DNA of 64,000 bases from Sycobia sp. Sy_11. Its lineage: Eukaryota; Arthropoda; Insecta; Hymenoptera; Epichrysomallidae. A program made the position numbers and the translations under genes. Shown here one piece after another: positions 46,027 through 57,945 of the stretch. The notes beneath the pieces were generated by a model that saw only the letters and a program-made list of their open reading frames with translations, was not told where the DNA came from and did not search any database. Location: the NCBI GenBank assembly GCA_018907035.1, contig JACCIC010000225.1:539501-603500 (forward strand), read 5' to 3'. How positions within the stretch are numbered: the stretch's first letter is position 1; the number at the start of each line of letters is the position of its first letter.

Positions 46027-49000
46027 GTATTGTTTAATGATGGCTCGTAAGATCACCAATCGTTTTATATGAAATATTTTATTCGCTTCCGATACAGATA
46101 TTTTCGTCATTTATGGAATTATAGGATATAACTTTCGGTTCTAACGTTTGGTACGAAAAAACTTTTTTTTTCATTTAATTAGATTATAAAAAATATTAGT
46201 GATTTAATATACGAGTTGACTAACAAGGTACTGTTAGAAATTCTACATGCCAAGTTTTAAACTACACTGCGAATCATGTGGTACAGTGAATGTTTCACTT
46301 TTGAAAATAATGATAATTATACAAAATTAGTGATATTTTTCCCTGCAGATGTCCTCAGCATTTTTAGACTTTCTGAATATCAAAAGTATCAGTTTATCTT
46401 TTTTACAAAAAAGATAAAAGGTATTTTATTCTAAATAATTTCTCTCATTAACTAAATATTTTAATAATCGCCCGTGTAATTTATGACTTCCTTATCAATA
46501 AAATGTCCTGCGGGTAATTAGTAAATTTTTGAAAAATCCATTTACCCACTATATTTAGCATATTTCCCACGCTTTTTAATCGGGCGGAAACAGTTTTTGC
46601 GCCAGATTCCATTGATCTGCTAACGGTTATGTAGAGTTCAATCTTTGTTTTCGTCCAATAAAGTTTATGCAGCATATGATTGCAAGATCTCAAAATAATA
46701 TTTTACAACATTGCAAATTATTATAATTGTTATTTGATGCAAAAATAAATATCAAATAAATAATACAGATATCAAAATAATATTTTATAACGAATTCATA
46801 ATAATTAACATCATCTTATGGGTCTAGGATAGTTAAAGTTGATAAATATAGACAAGCCAAGTTAAGAAATATAGGCGATATTTTCGGTCGCGCGCATATA
46901 GGGAATGTGTCAACTGTGCGAAAGACTAGTAATGCTGCTAGCACACCAACTTTAAGATACAGACCGCTTTTTCCACGTCCGCAGAAGTCACATAATGCTT
47001 TTTCCAATCATTCGCTGAAAAGGAGCACATCCATAGAATATTCCAGAAATTAGTATAATGCAGACTACGACTTCATTAACGTAGAAGCTTAAAAATCCTA
47101 CATATGCAATTTCTATCTGATCTCAATAACAACAAATACAATAACGTGTATAAATATTTCAATTTCTTTAAAAATCCAGTGGTTTTATGTAATCTGATAG
47201 CGAATGAATCTTTTTTCTATCTTACCAATTTAGGAAAATTAGTTTCCTCTCGATACCTAGCAAGAAGAGCAAGTATAATTCTCACCAGTCTCGACTCCTT
47301 CATTAGAAGAAAGAATTCAATTACTGGATTCAATCATGAATTTAAGAAATCTTACGAAACCTTATATCAACTCCTTCAAAGTATTGAATTTTTTGTAGAG
47401 AATCAACAGGAGGCACTACTAGACACTTATTTGTCACCCCACGAACATTCCATGGGGTCCGTTACGAATGATTACTTAAGCTAAAGAATCCACACATTCC
47501 GCACTACTGTATTTGTCTTGTCTGGTTCTTTTGTTTGTTAATGATTAAAATCAAAAATACTCTTTTTTTCTTTGGGCTATTTAGCGAGCATTCCCTGGGA
47601 CTCAAAGCTCTTACTCCTTCAATTTGATATATTTATTGCGTAAATCTTCCGATACACATTAACCGCCTTTTACAGTATGGACATCATGAAATCCTTGATT
47701 CCTTTAAAAAGATAGGGGCTTTTACATCTAAAAGTAACGAGATTATGTGGCCACTTCTTTCTTTCAATAAAAGATTGTGTCTTTCATAAATAAAATATTA
47801 TCTTCTGCTGTATACTTCTCTATATGACAAAGATCTAACATTAATTTGGAGTCAAGCCAAATTTCTTGATCCATACCATAAAGTACCTTGTTCTAATAGT
47901 CGATCATTAACTTTTATGAACTATTATACCATATATGTATAATGATATAAACTCTTTCAGACCAAGTATTTAATTTTTATGTTCTTATGCTCTTAGACCG
48001 CGTGACTAACTTTTGCAGGCTGTTGCATAAACACAATGTATACAAAAATAAAGAATCTTCCAAATTCTCCAAAGTTCACACGAAGCATACTTTATTTTAC
48101 TGTCCATGATTCTAAAAATGACGGGGGAAATGTCAAAACTCGTAGAAAAGACGATTGATTCCTACAGGAATATTTTTCGGCATCCGCGAGAGGTAGAATA
48201 TGAGAAATACCTTTTGCACAAATTTCACCCAGAAGCTAGGAATCATCAGAAAAACAGAATAAGACAAAAAGAAAAAGGACATGTCTATGACAACATCCCA
48301 ACCACATAAAAAGGTCCGAAAAGAAATGACAGTTATCATAGTACTTTTTTTTAGTAGCAACACTTTGTATCGACGCTGCACTTTGACCTATACGCAAGAT
48401 AAGAAAGTTCGACATATGTAAGTACTGGGTTCTAGAATAGAAGATCTAAGTGCCTAGAATAAGTAATCTTGGATATTTTTTAAAGGTTCTTCTTTTTTTC
48501 TAACATAATTTCAAAATTATACCAAAGCTCTAGTCAATATCCTCTAGGGAAGGCTATGAATTCATGACATAAATTCGTTATGAATTTTTTTTCCATTCAG
48601 TCAAATTTATAAGCTAAATGAAGTCGTAATGAGAGAAAAACTTGTACTATTTGTATGCAAATATGAAATTAAAATTTCACTCTAAAAAGAATGAATATTT
48701 ATCCTCATTTAAGGGTCTTTAAAACTGCCCTTTAATAGAGTGCTTATTTACTCTGTAAGAAGTAGATTAATTTTGATATTGTTTCCAATATTTCCAACGA
48801 AATTTAAATTAGTATCCACTCTTATATGAATTTTTTTTATTATTTTTAAATATCACGATCTATTAATGATTAATAATATAACAGTATTAACAACCATTAA
48901 ATAACATGAAATCGGTGTTTCTATACAAGAATAAAAAAATGCAATCGTTAAAGAATCCATCTCTTTTAAAAATAATAAAAAAGACTTTCAATACCGATGG

Positions 49001-49559
49001 CCACACGCGCGCGCGCACATGTAAATATCAACGTTTGATACTAATGACCAATCGATCCTGTTATACATTTTTAATGTATCGATCCAGAATCCCACGCTTT
49101 CTCTTTAAAGATCTTTATGGAAAGTTCATGATTCGAAAAAATAGTGACTGGGTTTAAAAATTACGAATTTCAATTCAGTCGAAAGAAGTTTATAATGAAG
49201 TATAATGGAAGTTTATGGAATGCACGAATATTAAAAAGAGACTAAAAATTCTGTAAACGTATGAAATTTTTATGAAATTTAAAATAACTATATAAATTAA
49301 AAATTTACAGCATAGGATGTTTTGATATAATATGGGCACTGTGAATTATTGTTATTGTTTACCTTTCTGTGGCATTAAACAAAAAAAGTAAAAGAAAAGG
49401 TAATGTGTTGCATCTCGTTCAAATTTACATAGCAGAGATTCTCCACATTGTTTCATGGGCTGACTATATCAGCGACATCCTTGCTCGATGCACACTACTG
49501 TTTGTCGAAGTAAGTCGACGTATATATAGCATATAAATGAAAGGTCACGAGAGCTCAAC
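44751..49559. other. AT-rich non-coding interval with microsatellites
   Basis: (AT)n tracts lie at 45044-45092 and 45980-46024. Apart from the orphan frame at 47104-47484 nothing looks coding. The 67-aa frame at 48106-48309 is Lys/Arg/Glu rich and unsupported. Confidence 0.45.
47104..47484 (+). CDS. Orphan ORF, 126 aa, function unknown
   Basis: A single ATG-to-TAA frame in AT-rich DNA encodes a fairly even-composition protein (LTNLGKLVSSRYLARRASIILTSLDSFIRRK; FKKSYETLYQLLQSIEFFVENQQEALLDTYL). The C-terminal half looks like amphipathic helix. A frame this long without stops is unusual at this AT content, which is the only support. It has no signal peptide, no recognised domain and no neighbouring gene. 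It may be a relic exon, a transposon scrap or chance. Confidence 0.2.
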   Translation: MQFLSDLNNNKYNNVYKYFNFFKNPVVLCNLIANESFFYLTNLGKLVSSRYLARRASIILTSLDSFIRRKNSITGFNHEFKKSYETLYQLLQSIEFFVENQQEALLDTYLSPHEHSMGSVTNDYLS

Positions 49560-50215
49560 GTAAATGAAGAAGTATCAGAAGCGAGAGAAAGCGAGTATGA
49601 GTAAGAGAGAAAAAGAAGGAAGAGAAAATGCAATTATATATATATATATGGGAAGCGTGAAAACTTGGCTCTTCGCGGACGGGGAGAAATACGGCGTATA
49701 ATATCGCGGGGAGATGAGAAGAAGGGAGAACGAAAGAGGAGACACAGTTCCGCCGTAAAAAAAATGAAGGGGGAGGTAGGGACGAAGAAGTAAAAAGAGG
49801 TGCGAGTGTAAGGGAGAGGAGAAAGAAAGAGCGAGGCTAACAGGTGTGTGCGTTATGCCTTGCGTGTATACGTGTGCGCGAGCGGAGTCATGGCCGCATA
49901 AGGCTGCGCGCCGCCGCCTCGGCGTGAATGAACCGCGCGCCGGGAGAAAGATAAAGTGAGAGAGACGCGTGGCGGCGAGGACGTCGTGGATGAAGCAAGA
50001 GGGAACAAGAGGGAGTAAGAGAGAAAGAGAAAGAGAGAGTATGGCTCTCTTAGCAAGAGATAATGCCCCGTAAGTACATACTGTTATATACACGTAAAGA
50101 AAAGAGGGTGTGTGCATTCGTGTAACTTTAATGTTGTATAAATATGTAGGAAAGCTGAGCCAGTTAATGCGCTGGATTTACACTTGTGACTTAAATGAGT
50201 AAGTGAGTGAGAGAG

Positions 50216-50281
<66 letters not shown>
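49560..50281. repeat. Purine-rich stretch ending in (GA)n
   Basis: The + strand is strongly purine-biased (AGAGAGAA, GGAAGAG, GGGAGAGG). It ends in a (GA)n run at 50211-50281. The 180-aa minus frame across it is a Ser/Leu/Pro string produced by this bias and not a supported gene. A small GC-rich patch lies at 49870-49980. Confidence 0.7.
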
Positions 50282-50282
<1 letters not shown>

Positions 50283-50429
50283 GGGAGAGATCCTTTTAAA
50301 GTTTTCAGATGATAAACAAAAGAGAGGTCTGAGATGATGAGAAGAGCCGACGAAGAAAAATCGTAAGAGAAATGCCAGATAGTGTAGTGGATTTTCATGC
50401 GGAATAATAATTCTTCATATAGAGAACTT

Positions 50430-51400
50430 TTGAATTTTTAAATAGGATTCTCGTATCATTTTGAAAAAATAAGCGGAAAGGATACCTCAAACTTTCTTCT
50501 TGGAAAATCCTTTTGAAGTTTACTTTTACAAGAATTTTTGTACAGCCTTTCCGAAATCTATCAGTGAAAGGATTTTCAACGAATACTAGAAGTCATATTG
50601 CTTCGCCAAGACACAGGTACACGAACCATTTATAATTCATTCACTGAATGCTTTTGAAAAGGCCTCTATCATTTCTTAGAATCCTTTCAGAATGCCTTCA
50701 GAATCCTTTCGCACTGTATACGCATACACATCTTATTATCGCTCGGTAACGCCATTAAAATCCATGCATGAAACGCTTCGCATACATATACAGATTCTAA
50801 ATAACGTTGTAGAAGTAAAGGCTCATTGATCCTTATGGTACTTTAATCGATCAACTTTTTTACCATTTTAGCATTAATAAGAAAGATAGATGTAGATGCA
50901 AAAATGTCCCAAAGACTGATGTAATCGCAGTAAGGATACTTTGAGAACGAAGGGTATTCATAATTCCCTATTTCAGAAAGGTTTCTGAAACGATCTTTCT
51001 AAGGATTTTGACCAATGAAACATGCTCTTTCAAAAATCGTTTTAGTCATTTCAGAATACAGTAATAAAATTATTTTAGAATTCTTTCGTGAATTCGCTCT
51101 TAAACCCTACATAAATTTTTTTTAATTACAATTGTTGATTTTTTTCTGTGAAACCTTTCAGAAACGTTTCAAAAATGATCTTTCTATAAGGATTTTAAGC
51201 AATGACAAATTTTACTTTAGAAATTCGTTGGAGACATTTCTAATTACTTTGGAACTCTTTTTCTGAATTCTCTCGGAGGCCTTGCGTGAAATTCGTTGAA
51301 TTCCTGCTTACTTTCGTTGAAGGTCTCTTCGTAAGGACTTGGTCCGTGATCAAAAGTTCATTCACAGATCCTTTCAGAATCTTTTCAGTGTTTCCATGAC
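50430..51400. repeat. Degenerate repeat rich in GAAAGGATT/AGAATCCTTTC, with a ~185-bp tandem duplication
   Basis: Words such as CAGAATCCTTTC and GAAAGGATTTT recur in both orientations. CAGAAAGGTTTCTGAAACG at 50974 and CAGAAACGTTTCAAAAATG at 51159 begin two diverged copies of one ~185-bp unit, each followed by ATCTTTCT, AAGGATTTT and a GAATTC-type block. A related stretch is at 43240-43580. It is probably an old non-coding transposon or satellite. Confidence 0.5.
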
Positions 51401-52725
51401 TTCATTGTTCTTTATAGATTATATATAATAAATCATAAACAAAAATGAAATTCGATTGCTTCTACGTATTTGAAATCATGAATACCAATATTCGAATTAA
51501 TTTTGACACTCGCTCTTTACGCGAACATTCCTTCAGTTTTTATCTCGCACTTTCATAAAAAAGATAACATTTCCCAACTAAAATATACACTGGCCCAAGG
51601 AGGCATCCGAGTACAAAAATTCTTTTAGAAATATAATACTTCGTTGAGTATACAACGTTATGGATAAAGAAGAAAACTATTGTTAGTACATATGCAAGTG
51701 TGTAAAATTTAAGATATCCGAATATTTAAAATGCGTTTACGCTTATAATATTGTATTTAATACAAAACCTATTTATAAGAATTTAACACTTGTACTTGTC
51801 ACAGTTTTTTTTTCATCTAAAAATTTCCAATATTTCGATTATTTTTTCAATGAGTTAAAAATATATAAAAAGTTTTTTAAATCAACAAATTATCATAATA
51901 CAAAAATTGAAAATGATTTTGGTTATATCATAAAAAAATTATGTAGATAACTCTAATATTACAAAATTTTTTATATGTATCATTAGTTGTTGAAAAATAG
52001 AAAACAAAATATAGATGTAAATAGAGGTCTACAATTTTTCAATTTTAGTTTATTTTTTTATATAGTTTGTTTAATTTATACAGCTTATAAAGTTTAGTTA
52101 ATTTTAGATAAAATATATAATAGACATCGTTTTTCATATCACCAAATGGCACATATAAAATTAAACGGTATTCTTTCAGAGCTTCGAGCATTATGGACAC
52201 TAAGATGAATAACAAGATTATATACTAAGAGTCGTAGAAGGTGTTAACATTTTATAAAATGCAAAACTTATTATAGATTTCTTAAAAACTGTTAATTTTT
52301 TTAATTTTTCAGAAACAGCGGTTTCCTGCAATTTTTTCGTAATTAAAAGTTTCCTGGATCCGCTCATTACATGCTCTTCGAAACTTCAACAAACGTGCAA
52401 TTCCGCGTTAAAAATAGAGGCGACAGGAGTCCCTTGAGAGGCTCCTCGGCGACCTGCACGAACGGAGTTCCGATTAAGCTCGGAAAATATCAAAGAACTT
52501 CTAGACAGCTGGTAATTCGCTCGTTCTGCGGTCCCGTAAGGGCATTTTATAATAAAAACACGTCGAAAGTGTAAAGAAGAACCGCTGAGCAGCTCGCACG
52601 CGGGGACTCCCGCATCTTATTATAAGTTCTTATAGTATCCTTCTTCCGCCAGCGCGCACCTTTTGTAACAAAAGAATCCAACCTTCGCAGCGCGCGTTCG
52701 CCCTCGCGCCCTATCCGCGACACAC

Positions 52726-52727
<2 letters not shown>
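51401..52727. other. AT-rich non-coding interval
   Basis: No gene, RNA or transposon was recognised. The 67-aa frame at 52371-52574 lies in a slightly GC-richer patch and is unsupported. Confidence 0.4.
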
Positions 52728-52787
<60 letters not shown>

Positions 52788-52985
52788 AAAACACAAAAAC
52801 ACAACGCACACGCGCGGCGCGCGTCTCTTTGACTCCCTCCCTCCCTCTCTCTCTTTATCTCTGATGCTGAGCGCAAGGACAAGTGGAAAAGTCGCATTAT
52901 ATTCAGACCTCAGGTTCGTCTGATCTGGTATTATATGCGCCGACTCTTGTACTAAAAAAGTCTGAAAGATAAGGTTCGTACTGCG

Positions 52986-53043
<58 letters not shown>

Positions 53044-53154
53044 CGCCTATATGTAAGCAAAGCATGCTACTCGGTGAAAGAAGATAAAGAAGGAAATAAG
53101 ATGCAAGGAAAAGTCGTAAGAGTACCGTCTGAGTGAGTTCATCTAGCATGAAGA

Positions 53155-53216
<62 letters not shown>

Positions 53217-53272
53217 GGTACTCATTCGGGGAGAGTATCGAATATAAAAAAAGAACGTAAGAATACAACGCG

Positions 53273-53322
<50 letters not shown>
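52728..53322. repeat. Cluster of four (AT)n microsatellites
   Basis: Tracts of 45-60 bp lie at about 52728-52785, 52989-53039, 53156-53214 and 53276-53322, separated by 100-200 bp of unique sequence. All long Tyr-Ile repeat frames here are translation of these tracts. Confidence 0.95.
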
Positions 53323-53324
<2 letters not shown>

Positions 53325-53455
53325 TATACATATACATATATGCTGAGGTAAGAAACTTTGCTTGGAAGGCGCGCACCATGCATATATGTACAATATATAC
53401 ACAGTCAAACACAAATATAAAACGTGCTGTGAAGGAATTAAAGAGAGGGTGGGAG

Positions 53456-53459
<4 letters not shown>

Positions 53460-53505
<46 letters not shown>

Positions 53506-53507
53506 GG
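53460..53507. repeat. (GA)n microsatellite
   Basis: About 48 bp of GA, followed 130 bp later by a CT-rich run (53580-53665). Confidence 0.9.
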
Positions 53508-53689
53508 AGAAAAAGACACTTGGCGCGATCTCCCCCTGGTGGTCATGCACTGTACTACTCTCCGCGCGGTAGAGAGACTCTCTCTCCTTCTTTCTTCATC
53601 CCGTTCTCTTTTCCTCTCGCTCTCTTTCTCACTGTCTCTCTCTCTCTCTCCCCTCTTTCTCTCACTTCATATATACAGACCGTGTCGTG

Positions 53690-54035
53690 TGTAACAGCGG
53701 CGGCGGTGGCGGCGGCGGCGTGGGGACGTTGAGAGAACGGCCGCTCGCCAGCACTCGGATCGGAGTTCTCGGATAGTCGCGGCGTTCCTGCCGCCGCGCG
53801 GACTCCCGTTTTGTATTAGTGCGCGTGCACTTAATATATACGAATAGTGCGATTTATCCGCGAAGTGTAGAATTATAATAATATCCTTGTGTCGAGGCAC
53901 GCGACTGTTCCGAGCGCTCTGTATATAGTATAGAAATATAATATACAGCGTTCGATTATTTTAATCGGTTGTGCGCGTGTGTTTTTCATGCTCTCCCCGC
54001 TGATGCGGAACGGTGGAGACGGATAAAATACAACT
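53690..54035 (+). promoter_or_regulatory. GC-rich island, possible promoter or non-coding first exon
   Basis: A GGC/GCG-rich stretch begins in a (GGC)n-like run at 53698-53722 and is flanked by microsatellites. CpG content is high for this window. A consensus-like donor, ATAG|GTAATG, occurs at about 54040. No ORF of note is present, so if transcribed it would be a 5' UTR exon of a gene extending beyond the window. This is a compositional inference only. Confidence 0.25.
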
Positions 54036-54274
54036 TATAGGTAATGCATCCTATAAATTCCCCAAGTGTCCTTCACATTTTGATACTAATGTCTACTTAC
54101 ATTGCTCCAGTATATAAACACGCTTCTGCTATGTAACAACTATATATACTACTTGTGGTCTCTGTGATATAAAAAAATTTTTTTTTTTGGTGTATCTGTA
54201 TATGCTTACGGAATTGTAGTCTGGTTTAAAAAACTAGAGGAAGAATAAGAGAGGATATAAAGAATCGTGGCACA

Positions 54275-54275
<1 letters not shown>

Positions 54276-54339
<64 letters not shown>
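54276..54339. repeat. (AT)n microsatellite
   Basis: About 64 bp of AT dinucleotides. Confidence 0.95.
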
Positions 54340-54344
<5 letters not shown>

Positions 54345-54584
54345 CGGTAAAGTGTTATAAGACGGCGGTATATACATAACGCAAGGACTTTGAGAACGAC
54401 CGCGGTGGCGACGACGACGACGACGTGAAAGTGCCCCCGTGTGTTTTATGTACGAGCAAGATATATATATATATATATATTCAAGCTCTCTGTGTCTCGT
54501 GTCAGGTCTACTCCGGACTCCGGTCCGTTTTTCTCCCTCTCCTTTATACCTCGGCATTTCGCAGGATTACGTATATACATAGTA

Positions 54585-54631
<47 letters not shown>

Positions 54632-54634
54632 CGC

Positions 54635-54683
<49 letters not shown>
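54585..54683. repeat. Compound (AT)n(GC)5(GT)n tract, 99 bp of unbroken purine-pyrimidine alternation
   Basis: Runs of AT, then GCGCGCGCGC, then GT about 24 times join without breaking R-Y alternation from 54585 to 54683. Such tracts, particularly the CG and GT parts, can adopt left-handed Z-DNA under torsion. It lies between two GC-rich islands. Confidence 0.9.
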
Positions 54684-54684
<1 letters not shown>

Positions 54685-55067
54685 TGTACGCATTTGCCAC
54701 ACCGACAAGAGGAACTCGCGGGATTATATCGGGTTCAATTTTTTTTATTCCATATTAAAAAGAACAAAAAAGCCGAGGGAAAAAGGAAAAGGAGTATTGA
54801 GGATAAAGCAAAGTTTACAGCGAGGGAAGAGGGAATGAGCTGCGCGTTCTCGTTCTTTGTGCCGCCCGCCTATTCTCTCTCCTCCGATTCGGTCGCGCGG
54901 CGCACGTGTGTGTGTGTAAGAGCGCTAGCATATAACATAATTTTGTCATTATCATTATCATTATTAGTGTTATTATTATTTTTATTATAAAACATCGAGG
55001 ATAAAAAAAATAACAACTACTAGTGTACCCCTTTTCACACATACACGACCGTACGAATGTAATCACG

Positions 55068-55109
<42 letters not shown>

Positions 55110-55131
55110 GACACACATATATACAGGACCC

Positions 55132-55521
55132 TCAGGCGTGCGCGGGGGGTCGCGGAATGCCGATCGCGACCGCCACGGGGATCGGCGGCAAAGCCGCGCG
55201 CAGTGCTCCCCCATCGTGGCGCAGATCGGCGACGTCAATAGGAATATCGCCATGATCGACGGCGTTCGACACCCGCGCGTACCTTAATATGTCTTCGTCG
55301 GTACCGATGCCGCCGTCGTCAGCGCGCATCGCCGCGGACCTACTGCGGTCTGCAGCATCAGGAGGGAATCGTCGATCGACGAGCGGCCGGTGCCGCGCTG
55401 ACGACGGTGCCGCGTCCAGCGCCGGTGGTAGTGGATAACCGCGTATACGCTCGTTCTGCTCCGTAACGCTTTGCACCAGGTAAGCCAAATTCGAGCGCGG
55501 GGCAGCGGTCGCGCTTTGCAC
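55132..55521 (-). CDS. GC-rich ORF, 129 aa, possible exon, function unknown
   Basis: The minus frame reads SNLAYLVQSVTEQNERIRGYPLPP, then a Pro/Ala/Arg-rich part, then MRADDGGIGTDEDILRYARVSNAVDHGDIPIDVADLRHDGGALRAALPPIPV. It has no recognised domain. The block is strikingly GC-rich against its flanks. A GTACGC after ...GACATATTAAG could be a splice donor that would end a shorter exon. The composition also permits chance openness, since stop codons are rare at high GC. It could be a coding exon of a gene with long introns, or a CpG-rich promoter. Confidence 0.3.
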   Translation of the reverse strand: MQSATAAPRSNLAYLVQSVTEQNERIRGYPLPPALDAAPSSARHRPLVDRRFPPDAADRSRSAAMRADDGGIGTDEDILRYARVSNAVDHGDIPIDVADLRHDGGALRAALPPIPVAVAIGIPRPPAHA

Positions 55522-55838
55522 GCGCGCGCGCGCAAGCGAGAAACGGCGCAGAGGCGCGAGATATGTTTCGAGGTTAGGTTGTCGCGTGCAGCGCGCTCCG
55601 CGTCCGCTAAGCGACGAACGAATAAAGAAGTCAGAGAAGTTTCCTTCTCTTCGTCTTCTGCTTCATCTCCTTATTCTTCCTCTCGGCTCGTGCTCTTTGA
55701 CTTTGAAAGGAGAGTGCGTCCTGATAATTAGATCTGCGGGTTTCTGTAAGTTTGCCTATTTCTGTAAGAGAAAGAGATTTACTCGAATCCTACGTATGAT
55801 TTTATGGCGCAAGCTTTTAATTTTTAATGGTATCTAAC

Positions 55839-55841
<3 letters not shown>

Positions 55842-55896
<55 letters not shown>
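55842..55896. repeat. (GA)n microsatellite
   Basis: About 55 bp of GA. Confidence 0.95.
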
Positions 55897-55897
<1 letters not shown>

Positions 55898-57907
55898 AAA
55901 GAATGAAATGCAAGTATATAACGGAGGTTTCATTGATATCTGACTATTGATAAGGTATGGAAGATTTTTTTTATCATGAAATGGTGAATTGAGGTTTGTC
56001 TGAGAGGATGATTTAAAGTTTTCGTATTAATAAAAATAATTATTAAATAATTTTTGGATTAAAAGAAAAAATTAATTTTTAAATTATTTTGATTTTACGT
56101 CGATATCAGAATTCCAAATACATGATATGATTTACTGTTTAAAAGAATTCCGTACGGCAGTCATTGACTCCGAAACCTTCGAAGCCGATAAATATTATAT
56201 TTAGGAAGAAATACTCTTAGAATTACATTTAATAGTTTTTTAATTGGAATTTCAGAAAAAAGAAAGAATTTTTCTCTTTTTCAATTATACATCTGTGTAA
56301 AAAATATTATTCAGAGTAAAAGTCTCGTGTTCTACGAACCATATTTTTTTTATCGAAGTTTATAACTTCTGGATTAAAAGATGGCTCCTTCAATTAGAAA
56401 CATTGATTAGAATTGAAAAATAAGAGTATAAATTAAATCCTAAAATTGCAATTTATTGAGCGGTAAATTTTTTTAAATTAAGATCGCGAATTATTAACAG
56501 AAAATAGCATTTGAAAAACTTAAAATTTCTTTAGGGTCAATTCAATTGTATCTCTTCTGTCAAAATCAATTGAATTATACTTAGAAAAAACAGGTAATAA
56601 AAATTTACAAAGTTTATAAATTCAAATAAAAAAATTAATTTAACATTAATCAAGATAAGTACGTTGTTTCATATAGAATCGGTAAAATCGCTTGTATATA
56701 GAAGAAAAATTAAGAATAGAAATTATTCAACATTTCAGATACGACAATACGTTGAATAAATTGAATAATTTTAATGTGATTTATATTTAAATAAATAAAG
56801 ATTAGCATTCAACAGAACTCTACATAGATACGGGCCCACCTTTCGACGGAGTCACCTTAAGGAATTATCTTTTATTGATAAAGACAAAGGCACCATAGAG
56901 AAAATGAATTTCAAAAGAAAAGCAATGCACTATACTCATTCTGCTTACTGATTTGTTCTTTATCGTTAATTTTCATTAAATTATATATAATTGTTTGGTA
57001 TGAAACAAATTATACATCCATTATCTGCATGTTATCAATGTTAAATTAAAACCAAATTGACCTGTAGAACCGAAACCCTGCTCATTCCATATCAACTATC
57101 CTACAATAATGAGTAAAACAATTTTTTTTAATTTGATTTGAGTTTTATAGTTTTTTATTAACATTTTCTTTTATTTTAAGGTATATTTTTATCAAGATTC
57201 TAATTCCGTTCCCATACGTGCGAATAATGATTCGAAAGAACGATGCTACGATTAAATTGTCCGAGTAAACATCGATAATCAATGAACAAACTTATTTTTG
57301 TATTTTCACAGCTTATGCATAAAATTGTTTGGCTTTTAAACTAATGCACGTCATCTTGGATCTGCCAGTAATAAATTATATAAATTATGTGCACGCATGT
57401 AATATAATAATTTTAACTCGCGATACTGTAATGTAAATGATTATTCAAAGTCAGAAACGTAAAAATAACTCAATTTGTGCACAAGTATACTGTAAAAAAA
57501 TTCGAACCAAAACATGTTTTAAAAGATGAGCACAAGACCATTATAGATCTTGAATTATTTATACTTAATTTAATTTTAATTGTTTGGTTTGAAAGGGCAT
57601 TATCTTTTTTTTATTTTATAATCAAGTGATATATAAAGGGGAGGGTCTATGGTTATGTCACATAAAAATTTATATATTTGTGCGTTTTAATGGATTAATA
57701 TATGACAAACCAGAAAGATTGAAAAATATTGAAAAATACCGCGGAAGATAATACCTCGGGCCGCCTTGTCTGTTACCACGTCCCTGTGCACCGTAAACAA
57801 GTAAAAAAAAAGACGAAAGAGGATTCTCCTTTCTCCATTTCTCTCGTCTCCGCGCGCTCTTCGGAAAATGCATACACCGCACCTGTATCCTTTCAATATC
57901 TTATCCT

Positions 57908-57945
<38 letters not shown>

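Noticed and set aside
49575..50117. 180-aa minus-strand ORF
   Set aside because: Ser/Leu/Pro string created by a purine-rich + strand; no domain and no conserved composition.
52620..54758. Several ORFs over 100 aa rich in Tyr-Ile, Ser-Leu or Cys-Val
   Set aside because: They are direct translations of (AT)n, (GA)n and (GT)n microsatellites.
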